A DNA stretch of 64,000 bases from Limonium bicolor (lineage: Eukaryota; Streptophyta; Magnoliopsida; Caryophyllales; Plumbaginaceae): assembly GCA_023374045.1 (NCBI GenBank), contig CM041778.1, forward strand, positions 289,331,533 through 289,395,532, written 5' to 3'. The translations under genes were made by a program, and so were the position numbers. Positions 36,401-47,290 of the stretch are shown piece after piece (within the stretch, counting starts at the first letter, position 1; each line of letters starts with the position of its first letter). Under the pieces are notes generated by a model that did not search any database, was not told the DNA's origin, and saw only the letters and a list, made by a program, of their open reading frames with translations.

Positions 36401-37742
36401 TAAAATTTACATTAGTAGAAAGCCCTTCCCTTGAGCTTACCATTCCTTCAAGATTCCTTTTCCACTTCTCCTCTTCTCTTCCTTGTACAATTCGATTTTG
36501 TGGGGAATGGAGTTGCCAAACTCCATTCCCATCACCCAAAGCATACAAAAGAAGTATAATTAATATACTAACCCTTAGATTTATCCTAACTCATTGAGAT
36601 GTTTTAAACAAATTTCTAGGGTTTACCTTTTGAAGCTTTTAGGAGGGGTTTTAGCCCTTGGTTCAAGAAGGTGTTCTCACCACCATTGGAGGGTTGAAAC
36701 AAAGCTCCAAAACAAGAGGAAAACAAGGTGAGAGAGAGAGGAAAAATCGGTTATACCCAAGAGATGGAGAAAAGTGAGGTCTTTCATGGAGATTCTTACC
36801 TTGTTGGAAAGAGGAGACTCCAAGCTCCATAATGGTGTGCTTTTCTCTTCAAATGGGGAAAACCCATGGAGATGAAACTCATCCTTTTCGAATTTTGAAA
36901 AGAGGGAAATGTAGAGGAGAATGAGGGGAGTTCAAATATGTAATTATTTTTGAGTTTGGAGCTTACATGGAGGTAGAGCATGAGGTTGAAGGAGGGAAGC
37001 CATTAGAGCTTCTTGAAGCTCTCGAAATCGCAGCCACAAGGGAGAAGAAAGAGAGGGAGTACGATGAGGAAGGAGGGAATGGGAGAGAGAATAGAAAAGT
37101 GAGGTGAGAGAGTATCTTTTCTACTTTTTGTACTTTTGCTTTTGCTTTTTGATTTACTTATTTGTTACTTGTGTGTGTGTGAGAGAGAGGGCTGTTTATA
37201 CCCATTAAAACCGGCCCCCACTGTTACACTAGCTGGAGCGTTTTTCGTCTTTTACAGAAAACGCTCGTTATTTTACCCGGTTTAGGTACTGTTCCCTAAC
37301 CGGGCCCGTTTTCCGGAATTTTCTCGTTTCTTTACTTTTATTGGTTATTAAGCTTCCATAAATGCTTAATAATATTTATTTAATGACTTAAAATTTTTAC
37401 GGGTTCGTTTGACCACTTAAAATCACGTTTTTGGTTTTTCTCGAGAAACGTGCGTTAAAGCTCTATTAGTGTTTTAATACATTATTTGGATCTGTTTTCT
37501 TCGGGAGTTGTTCCCATATATTATTTAGGTCTTATTAAACCTTCATAATCCATATAATACGCTAATCGAGGTCTCATACCTCCTATGGTTATTTAACGCT
37601 TATTTAGCGTTTTCCGCTTTTTAAGCGTTTATTTATTCTTTTGGATTTATTTTTCCTTACCGGTATTAATTAGGTACCATTAGGCCCTTAAATACGTATT
37701 AGATTAATTTTAATCCCTATATTTAAGTTCGGGGTATTTCAG
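33407..37742 (-). repeat. 5' LTR of the LARD
   Basis: 4,336 bp, TGTAACACCCC...GGGGTATTTCA, the partner of 23,408-27,732. Being upstream on the minus strand, it would carry the promoter that drives the element. The palindromes recur at 35,249-35,273 and 35,396-35,420. Confidence 0.92.
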
Positions 37743-40700
37743 CAGTAGCACACAATCACATACATGTATCACACACATAACCACTAGTTACATCAACCAA
37801 ATCCGAGCCAAGGAGCAACCTTAGGACAACTCGGATCAACCCCTTTACATACCGTTCACCCTGATCGTATTACGGTGGAGTATGAATCAGCAAGATCCTA
37901 CGCTCCGTGTAGTCCACTAGCTCGTCGAGCGTCTTGTTAGAAGTACAATCTAAATGGTATTAAAACTATAAGTCAGTCTCCATGACTAACCACATCCGGT
38001 ATTTCCGAATAATAAGTAACCCCAACAGTTCACCCCTGTTTTCTACAGTTTTGTTACGGGTTTCTCTAAAACAGTCGGCTTTGTTACTTAAGCTCGTATG
38101 TCAAACTATTTCAACTGTTAAGTTTAATTCGTTGTATTTCTTTTAATCTTATCCACCATCTAGTTTAGGTACATAACCTATAGTTGCATGTATGCATGCA
38201 TGATTGTATTATATTATTTTTTTTTTGTATTGTATCATCTCCCACACCATCCATTATAATACAATGTATTATATGATCCATTTACCTTTAGCAAATAATA
38301 TTGGATCCTAGATTCATAACTTATAGTTCGTAACTAATTATTATTATTTTTTTAAAATAACCACCACCATTAAATCATATGGTTTCCAACCAAAATATCT
38401 ATCCACCTTATATACATTATTCTTGTGTATGTATATATTTACCATGTAGGTAATCCCCATGAGTTTAATAAACTCTTATATTTTATGTTACTTTTTATCA
38501 TCTTTTGTTAGATGATTATTCCCATTAGTTGTATTATATTATACAACTTATATTAAGATTATTATCCTTACATGAGTAACATTTTATGTTGTATATCTAC
38601 AACTCCTAAGGTTTATTCCATAAATACCTTAGTTAATAAATCCCATTTATTTATAGTTTGTCACATTATTTTATGTGAATATCCTTACTTGTATTTATTC
38701 CTTTAAACCACCTTAATACCATATAATTGTTATAACATTTATAACATTATAGACCTTAGTCTAAAATTCATTTTCCAATTCTTATTAATTCCGTACAGCC
38801 CTTGAATTTATTTAAATTCTATTTTGACCACATAACATTATGTAATGTTATACCATATTCTAATATCATTTGATATGATATTCTTATTTCCTTTAATTAA
38901 TAACCTATAGTTTTTATACAAAACAATTATATATTGCCACATAGGCACATATATTAAACCTTATTCTTTTCATAACCATAGTTTCCTTAATTTACCAAAT
39001 CACCCCTTTCTTTTCACCATGCTATATATACCATTTAATATAACATTTCTAACTTATAAAAGAGTATAACCTATGGTTATTTTTTTTTTAAATCTCGAAC
39101 AGCCCTTGTGCTATTCTATAATTGCCATTTGGCCCTATTTATAACATATAGTTTTACCATATCATTAAAACCATATACTATACACATATCTTAATAAATA
39201 CTCTTATATAATTCTAAAAATCACCAAATTTCTCCAAAGGGTTATAAATATCCTTATTAACCCATATTTTCGGTATTTGTAATTCCACCATCTATATTTC
39301 TCCAAAGTGTCATAATGACATAATAACTATATATTGTACGTATATAGTTCATTCTAATTCCAAAAATCAACCCAATAAATTCCTAAAAAATTCCTAATAG
39401 CCCATGGGTGTTTAAAATACCATTGTACACCCTTAATTTTCGGTAATAATATATTTACCATATATGTTATAAAAATATTACCATAAGATACTTATCTTTA
39501 TTATGAAACCTTAAATAAGTTATTTAACTTATCTAATTTGGTCAAAACCTACCATATGGTCAAGGTTGACCACCTCAATATTTCCTCGACCATTAATTCC
39601 TAATAATTACGGTTTGCACCCATACTTTCTAGAAATCACCATTTAACCCCAAAACTTTATAAAATCTTATAAACTTTATTTTAAATCCTTTTAACCTCTA
39701 ATTTTCGACTTAATTATTATATAGCCCCCAAATTTAATTTAATTACACCTAAAACCCCATTTCTTTTCAGTAATAATTATATATCACCTAAACTTAAATA
39801 AAAGCTTGTAAATGCATAAATAAAATGGCCTAAAGTACATGACCTTATTACAACATTTGCTCACAAAATAAATTACACATAAATGTCCCAAAAATACATA
39901 TAGATCTCAACCTCACCATGTATTTTCCATTTAATTACCAAACTTCCACATAATGTCTTAATTTGACAATTATGCTTGTTTAATTAGTTATAAAATTTAT
40001 TAAACCATTCCTTAATCATTTTAAGATCAAACATGACCATATCACCATGTTCCCTCACGAAAATTTAATTAGAAATAGCTTTAGAAACATATTACTTAAC
40101 AAGGTTAATGTTTAAGTGGTTTATACCTTGATTTAGCTTAGGTAAAGCCTTGTTTGGATTCGGCCACCTTAAGGAGAATTTCTCCACAGCTTGATTTACT
40201 TGTCCTCATGTAGAAAACAAGACATGATTAAACTCCAAACATGAGCTAACCATGGGAAGTAATTTAAGTCATGAAAATCATGGATTTTTACCTTAAATCT
40301 CCAAGTTTGTTGGAGTGAGATCTCGGCCCTATTTTTTCCAGAAAGAAAGAGTATCAAAACACTCTCAAGAACAAGGTATAAAACTGTGGGTAATTAGCTT
40401 GGAAGATAGCTAAGTTTTACCTTGTTTAAGATGCCAAAAATGGTGTTATTGGCTTGGATCTAGCTACTCCTTGTAGATATTGGTATACCAACTGAATCCA
40501 CATGAAAAGGAGAAGAAAATAAGGCTAGGGAACCAAGTTTTACAACCGAAATTCACAAGGAAGAAGAGGTGTGTGCTTAGAGCACATTTTTACCTTAAAT
40601 GGTCAAGACTTGAACTTTCCTCCTTAGATCTTGATATGGCTGAAATTTATCTTTCCTTTAACCTCCAAAACACTCTACATAGATGTATAAAAAGGTTGGA

Positions 40701-41998
40701 GTCTAGATCAATGGAAAAAGGAAAGAAAGATGAAGAAAATAGGCATTTTATGCCTTAGAAGCTTACCTAGAGCAAGAGCTCTCTCCAATGGAGCTTGGAA
40801 CACTTAACTTCGGTCAAGAGGAGCCAAAGAGAGCTCAAGGAAGGAGCAAACTCGGATGAAGAGGAGAAATGAAAGAGAATGACCTAAATTTGCCTTAAAG
40901 CACATTTTTCCTTATTTTTTATGTCTTTAATGATTTGATGACTCATTACTAATTGATTGGTGTTGATTATTGAAGGCTCAATCAGTGGAGACAAACAAGA
41001 GGGCAGCCGTCCATGTTAGGAGAAGGTGGGTGAATGATTGGTTCCAATTTGATTCAAAATGGAGTAAATAATGTGACTTTAATCAAATAAGTGTAAGGTG
41101 AGTCACTAGGTTTGTCTTGTACTACTTGGAGCACCGTGTAACAAGGGAAAGGAGAGGCTCTCAATCGGCTGGCCTCACATGGGGTAAGGTAAGTGGTAGA
41201 CAACCTTTTTTTGTTTTATAAGGTAAAGTATGCTTTTTCCTTATTTTATGCAAAAGTAAAGAGGAATAAATAATTGTCACATGGGAATTGTCTCATGGTC
41301 TGTTAAGAGACTTGCCCAACCGATTTTATGTGGTTCAATTCGTGGTCAATGGTCAACATTGACCAACTTAGTCAATGTTGACCCAAACGGGCCCCACTTT
41401 AGGGTTTTATTAATATTTTAATATTAAATTTGTAAAAATTTGTAAATTTCTGGAATTAAATTCCTAATATATTATAATATGATATTTTATCATATTTAAA
41501 GGTATTTATAACCTTTTATCCCATTTAAAACCAATTTAGAAGGCAATTACACAAAAATGTGCTTTAAGGAGTTTTAGTGCACATTTTGTGTCTCAAGGAG
41601 TTTCTGAGCTTGGTTTTCTTTGAAAACGGTTTTTTTGTGTTCCTTACATGATATTTGATCATGGTATCAAATTTTATATCATTTAGAGGTCATTAGACCT
41701 TTAAGGTTTCTTAGAGCACATTTTTGCCTTTTTTGACCTTGAAGCATGAAAGTGCTTGTTCTTTGTGTTGGAGTGTTGTCCAACAATTGTAATATGTTTA
41801 GTAATGTGTTAATTTCTTAGGACAAATTTTTAGGTCCTAAGAAGTTCATTTGGGTATTTATTTACCCTAGACAGTCAAAGGGTGCAACACCTTGTTTTGT
41901 GTTGACCACTGTTGTTCTCAGTTGACTTTTAAGGCATGTTAGGCCTTAATTAATGTGATTAGATATTTAATCCATGTTTTATTAATTTGGGGTATTTC
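37743..41998 (-). repeat. Solo LTR, right part
   Basis: Continues the LTR begun at 21,991 after the LARD, and ends GGGGTATTTCA at 41,998 followed by CACAA, the copy of the 5-bp target duplication. The joined LTR is about 5.67 kb. The sequence is AT-rich and low in structure, without recognisable coding. The ORF at 40,480-40,758 has no family resemblance and is not called. Confidence 0.8.
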
Positions 41999-42084
41999 AC
42001 ACAAACTCCACCCTATGCCAGGTCGTGGCTAGCGGTAAAGTTAGAGATGTGAGGGTCTAAATCTCATTAGGCCATGATCGAGAA

Positions 42085-43237
42085 CGGAATCTGTTATAAA
42101 ACACACGGTTTTCCTGTCACCTGCCAGTAACCACTGAATCCGAGATCACTAATGAAGCCTGATTTCTTCACGAAGCAAAAGCGAGTCAACAGTTACTGAA
42201 CATTGATGCCAACGGGCCTGATTAGAGATAGTGGGGGCTTGATTGGCAATAGTGTCAAGCTCATGCTGGGCCTGAGTAAGCGCCCGCTTTTCGACCCAAA
42301 CCTTTTTGGTCCCCCAAGCTTGTAACTGTCGCCCACAAAGATTGACCTTGGTTTGATAATTGCTAGCAGGTGGACTGGTGGCCCAAAAGGATTGTACTAT
42401 ATTTCTACACTCATTGTCTCCAGCCCAACAATTTTCAAACCTGAAAGGTCGCGGCCAACGGCGCGTGGATGGTTGAAGTAAAAGCTTAATGGGCTTATGA
42501 TCAGACCGGCCCCACCGCAAGTGATAATTTTGTGCATGTGGGTATAGAGCCAACCAATCAGCATTTGCCACGAAACGATCCAACCGACTCTTGACATTTA
42601 GGGGATGGGTTGCACGGTTGGAGTAAGTAAAACAAGTACCTCTGTATCCTAGGTCCTACAAGGAACAGTCTGTAAGACAAGAACGAAAAGCACCTATTGC
42701 TGACTGAGATCGAAATCCTCTACCCCGATGCTCCCCCAGATGTAAAAGCTCATTAAAATCCCCACCAAGAACCCAAGGGCCCACCCATTGCGAATGAAGA
42801 TAACGTAAAATGCGCCAAGTTTTTCATTTTTCAGTTACAGATGACCAACCATAGACTCCAGTGAGTCGCCAGTTCACACCCCCAAGATTACATACAAAAG
42901 CATCCACATGATGCGATGAAAAGCTAGACAAAGAAACAGTAACAAAAGTTTTCCAAAAGAAAGCCACCCCCCTTTCCGACTCGCTATCACTTGCTACCCA
43001 ATTGTAATCCTGAAATATAGATAAAAAATACCGCATCTCAAAAGAAGAGAGTTTTGTCTCCAACAAAATCACAAAAACTGGTGCTTCATGAGCCACCAAG
43101 CCTACCAACCAGCGAAGCACCGCCCTACTACCTAGCCCACGACAGTTCACAACTAAAACCAAAATTAATCCCGGCGACCGAGGGTGGCTCGCCACCCGAA
43201 TCAGAGCTCTTGAGCCTCTTTGAAGAGTCTGAAACAA
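42085..43237 (-). pseudogene. LINE-2 ORF2, 5' part: EEP-type endonuclease
   Basis: On the minus strand, 43,237-42,824 shows 'VLVVNCRGLGSRAVLRWL', 'ILLETKLSSFEMR' and 'LTGVYGWSSVTEK'. After an in-frame stop come 'WVLGGDFNELL', then 'CFTYSNRATHPLNVKSRLDR' and 'GRSDHKPIKLLL' (42,597-42,400). These are the Glu, GDFN and SDH motifs of the apurinic-type endonuclease that nicks the target DNA. Stops near 42,830 and 42,655 and frame changes break it. The RT half lies at 20,700-21,936, beyond the nested insertion. Confidence 0.88.
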
Positions 43238-43399
43238 CGGCCTCAGCTAAAGCGTGAACATGAGAAGTCACAGAGGTATCTTTTTCCTGCTTGCGCTTCC
43301 GATTACATGAGCTCGTCGGTGAGCAACAATCTCACCTTCTTCAACTTCCTGATCCCCTTGACCTGCGTGATGGGCTTTGTAGCAGCTGGTAGAGATTGG

Positions 43400-44332
43400 T
43401 GCACAATAGGAAGAGACTACGAAACCTTGCCAGAGATCGTATGGTCACCCACCGCGGGTGCAACTGCATTTGAGAGAATCTGCTTGCTTTGCTCAACCCC
43501 CTCCATTACATGGACAGCCGAAGCAGTGCGTGTGACTGGTGGAGCAGCAGAAGGAAGCGGTGCTTGGAATGGCGATGCAACCCTGGAGCGCCCAGAACCA
43601 AAGGTGCTTGATTTAAGCCACAACCCGTAAAGAAAAGCAGCGCCCGCCATCTCGGACTTATGAGGGCAGTCACAGACAGTATGATAAAAAAACCCACAGA
43701 TGAAACAAAGGGTTGGCAACCTCTCATACGACAGACAGCTTACCTTCTATAGTGACAGTGATAAAACGCAGCAATGGCTTGGAGAGATCCAGTATCACCT
43801 TAACCCGAAGATACGGTCCAGCAAACCGATGATCATACTCAGCATAATCGAGGAATTCACCCATCTTATCGCCCACTCGTCGGCGATCATAGGATTCAGA
43901 ACCACATCGGGACGTCATGCACTCTCACCCAAAACGGAACAAAGCGAACTCATGAGCCTGAGGAGGCTGGTGGGCGATCGTTTTCCTTCCATCAAAACAC
44001 GCAAGCAGCCTCAAAGTCCAAGGGCCACGGGGTCCCAGCAAAGCCTCATACTTGCGTCCCTCATCAGGGAACTCAAATAGGTAAATACTGGAACCCAAAG
44101 TTCGAACAGACAACTGGTCTTCTAGACGCCAGAGCTTAGAAAAAGAACGAGCCATAGCCTTGACATCTACAGTTTGGTGATCAAGAGCTTACCCAGAAGA
44201 GAACAAGCGTAATTAAACCGTCTCTGCAGTGGCAACATCCGAAACGTCCAAGGTTGCCTCCTCTGCTTCTGTCAGTGCAAAGTTTGCACAATGCTCAGCT
44301 ATGTCATCAACGCGGGAGGAAGAAGCAGCCAT
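43400..44332 (-). pseudogene. LINE-2 ORF1: DUF4283 / CCHC gag-like protein, broken
   Basis: A likely start is the ATG whose complement lies at 44,330-44,332 ('MAASSSRVDDIAEH'). A stop near 44,215 interrupts. 44,155-43,925 then gives 'SFSKLWRLEDQLSVRTLG', 'YLFEFPDEGRKYEALLGPRG' and 'PWTLRLLACFDG', the DUF4283 signature. 43,918-43,724 gives 'GPYLRVKVILDLSKPL', and 'LPTLCFICGFFYHTVCDC' is the zf-CCHC_4 knuckle. In plant L1 elements this protein binds the element RNA. The region 3' of the knuckle is low-complexity Pro/Ser/Ala. Confidence 0.8.
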
Positions 44333-44964
44333 GGTAGGTAGGAGGAGTTTACCGAAAGAGAACAGCAGGAAAATTAGAGTGCGCAAGATTACCGGAGAAA
44401 ACTGGAGAAGGATGCGTAAGCAATGGTGCGTGCCTGGGAAAGAAAATATAGGTCGTGGCGTTTATCGGGACAACGAAGTGGTTTGGAACTTTGCAGAAAT
44501 TGCAATGATTTGCATGTTGGAAATCGGAAAACGTGGTTAATATTAGAGGATAACTTGATTAAGGTGGCATAATCCTGGGGAGGTGCAAGGGCGGTGGCAA
44601 AGGAATCATCGGAGCTGGCTGTAGTGACCAATGCATGGTTGGCAAGTTACAGGCGAGGGGCAAACCCTAGCAAAACAGAGGTTACCTCGCTAGAGAGGAA
44701 ACCTAACAGATGTTTTATTATATTCCTTCCATTGATATATTGTTATAGTAATGCTTTAAACATATATAATTAATAAATTTCTCTACTACATCATCAATTA
44801 TATAGCTAAGAATTTGCAGGATATTTGATGGGCTTGATTTGACTTGGCTTCGTTTCAAGAAAAACCGCGCAGTTAGTAAAAGCCAGGCCTAATCCTATGT
44901 GAAGTATGAAAGCTCTAACCAAGGAACGCTTCCTTGAGATTGAGCGACATATGTTTGAATAGTT

Positions 44965-46410
44965 GAACAACCAAAGAGCAGATTTCGATGAATCCAACAT
45001 AACATGAACAATTTTGACAATTTTTTACACAACTGATATAATATTTACAATATTTCACATGACTACAAAACTTTAAAAATCATGAGTAGAAAAATCTTCA
45101 AAAATACTTTTCACAACCTTATAGAATAGATGCAAAAATATGATAATTTTAAATTCTCATATTCAGCTGGGGCCGTTGATCTTCAAAGTTAAAGTACCTA
45201 ATTTACAACTTTTATATATTGGAGCTGAAAACAATAATGTACAAGACCCAAAACTGTCAAAAAGAATACCGATGATCACCGTAGGCATAGTGCATGATTA
45301 AATAAAGCTTTCGAGTTTCTCCATTTATACATAAAAAAGCTTTGTAGTTTCAAACATGTACCAAGGTGCCTTCGGAACACCCACATGCAATCATTTATCA
45401 ATGTTTAAGCTCATCTTCTCCGAATCATCATATTTAGATAGTAGCGTAATTAATTACTAACTTATTATAAGTTGAACAGAGCTAAATCAGAAATAAAAAT
45501 AAAAAAAATCAATTGCAACTTGGATACTGTATGAGATATGACGGTAAAGAAAGAAGCATCTGGATTGACTCTGACTTTTTATTTGCTTTTAAGATGAACC
45601 TTTTTTTGGTTGTTATTACAGCTCATCACTATTACTTTATTAAGATCAGTACGCTCTACTCTACCCACCCCCAGTCCCCCATCACCTAACTTCACTTATA
45701 GATATATGGCTTCACATTTGACATTGGTCAATCACCATCCACCCAATGGTTACAAGGAACGAGTTATTAAATGCATTTAATAATAAAGAATTTAATATTT
45801 GATTATATACATATGACATTTGATTTAATATTTAATATATAAAATAATTTAATTTTATAAATTTAATTTTATAATTGATTGCTGAATTCATAAAAGGTAT
45901 ATTCTAAAACTTGATTTTACAAAATTAATTTTAAACAATTACTACTATATGTTTAATACTAAAACCATAAAAAGATTTTTTGAGAAGAGAGCCCTCCATG
46001 TAATAATCGAGGATTTAGGTTTACCTAATTACTAGTTGGACAAAGAATACTCCAATTTGTTAATGCCAGTTTGGTTTATGTTTGATCACTCAAGATTCTT
46101 TTTCTTGGATTAAAAAAAAAAGATTCTTTTTCTTAGAAGAATAGGTTGGTGAATGGTTTTAATTTCAATGAGAAAGAAGATTCTCGGTTTATTTATAGTA
46201 GAAATTGATAATGATTGGAAAATAACTCAAAACTGACCAGTAATCAACTTATGTAACTGATTCATAATTAGCCTTTTTCTATGATTGAAAAATTCTACAC
46301 GTCAAAAGATCTAAAAAAATGAAAAGGGAAGGTAAGAGACAATAATGAAAAAGAAAAGTTGGAAAAGATAGGAATATGAATGGAGAAAGAACGTCTATCG
46401 GATTTTAACT
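44965..46410. other. AT-rich host flank upstream of the DUF688 gene (copy 1)
   Basis: No ORF with family resemblance. It recurs in copy 2 at about 48,470-49,890. It probably held the distal promoter region of the DUF688 gene before the duplication. Confidence 0.5.
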
Positions 46411-47174
46411 AAGAGTGTTCATAATCGGTTAATCGAGTATTTGATTAATCAGATACCGGTAAATTATATGTGATGGTTAGTCAATATTGGTAACTGTAAC
46501 CGTTTTTTTAGAAATGGTTAATCAGATTTGGTTAATCGCTAATTTAATATGTTTTTTCTGATTAATCGTAAACCGGATAAAGAAAAAAACTATTTTAGAT
46601 TATAATCTATAATTAAAATCATAAAATTTTCCGTTACATTATAAATTTTGTTATTACAGCAAGCCATCTTAGTTTCTCTCCTAACTCACAACAACTAAAT
46701 ATTATTAACAAATACCAACCAAGTTTCACAATCAATAGAAAAGTCTAAAGACTCATCAATTGTTATTATAAGTAACTTCACCTTCATTTCTACAAGTTTT
46801 AAGAAAATTTGATAGTAATAGTACGAAAATTAATTGTAAAATAACTACATAATAAAAAATCTGACCTTCCTCCATTTCTATATCTTTTAATTTAAAACTT
46901 ATTTTATCTAACACAAATATAAGGCTTAGAATTAAAAGAAGTAAGGGAAGTATATAAATATTTTTAAAAAAATCTATTTTTTTAATTTATAAATAGTTAA
47001 ACGGTTAATCTGATTAACTGGTTGGGTTAACTTTAATTAATCGTAACCGTAATCATAACTGACTTATTTAATTAGTCAATTAACTCGGAATATGAGTACA
47101 GTTAACCAGATTTTCAATACGATTTTTACGATTTCAGTATCAATTTGACGGTTACCGGTTTTTTTTAACACCCC
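46411..47174. repeat. Possible hAT-like MITE rich in GGTTAATC motifs (copy 1)
   Basis: A ~760-bp AT-rich block with many 'ggttaatcg' / 'cgattaacc'-type words. One end reads 'agagtgttca.aatcggttaatcg'; the other, on the opposite strand, 'aggggtgttaaaaaaaaccggtaaccg'. The short terminal similarity (GTGTT plus an A/T-flanked ACCGGT) is reminiscent of hAT-type MITEs. I could not define an exact 8-bp target duplication. The same block recurs at about 49,890-50,660 in copy 2. Confidence 0.35.
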
Positions 47175-47290
47175 TCATTTCAAGCTAGAGATGCCACCGA
47201 GGAAAACAGCTCCCGGGGACAAAACGCAGACGACTCAGTCCGCGGGCTAATATTATTATTAATCACATATCACTCGACGCACGGTCAAAG

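Larger units (their letters stand above)
23408..37742 (-). mobile_element. 14.3-kb non-coding LTR retrotransposon (LARD type)
   Basis: Two ~4.33-kb LTRs flank a 5.67-kb internal region, with a perfect 5-bp TSD GCAGT (23,403-23,407 and 37,743-37,747). Orientation is minus: the primer-binding site (reverse complement of TGGTATCAGAGC) lies at 33,390-33,401 beside the right LTR, and the polypurine tract (AAGGGGGGTAGAT on the minus strand) at 27,733-27,745 beside the left LTR. No gag or pol motif is readable in the internal region in any frame. Long LTRs, a long non-coding core, intact priming signals and a clean TSD are the definition of a Large Retrotransposon Derivative. It must have been moved by proteins from another element. 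Confidence 0.9.
19069..44945 (-). mobile_element. LINE-2: near full-length L1-type LINE, split by nested LTR elements
   Basis: Bounded by a 19-bp TSD: GACATATGTATGAATAGTT at 19,050-19,068 and GACATATGTTTGAATAGTT at 44,946-44,964, one mismatch. The poly(A) tail is the T-run just after the left TSD. LINE sequence occupies 19,069-21,990 and 41,999-44,945; what lies between is a solo LTR with a nested LARD. Reading from the right on the minus strand: leader, ORF1 (gag-like), endonuclease, [insertion], RT, zf-RVT, RNase H. LINE-1 serves as the uninterrupted comparison and shows that the insertion site corresponds to about 17,345 in LINE-1. Confidence 0.85.
43762..47275. repeat. Tandem duplication, copy 1
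   Basis: Matches 47,291-50,759 from 'taaaacgcagcaatggcttgg' to 'aatcacatatcactc', about 3.5 kb. It contains the start of LINE-2 ORF1, the LINE-2 leader, the right LINE TSD and ~2.3 kb of AT-rich host flank. Differences are dominated by single-base deletions in short runs. A 15-bp filler 'gacgcacggtcaaag' (47,276-47,290) separates the copies. Confidence 0.9.

Noticed and set aside
23408..37742. Reading the two 4.3-kb repeats as a segmental duplication instead of LTRs
   Set aside because: TG...CA ends, the adjacent primer site and polypurine tract, and the GCAGT duplication outside both ends identify them as LTRs.
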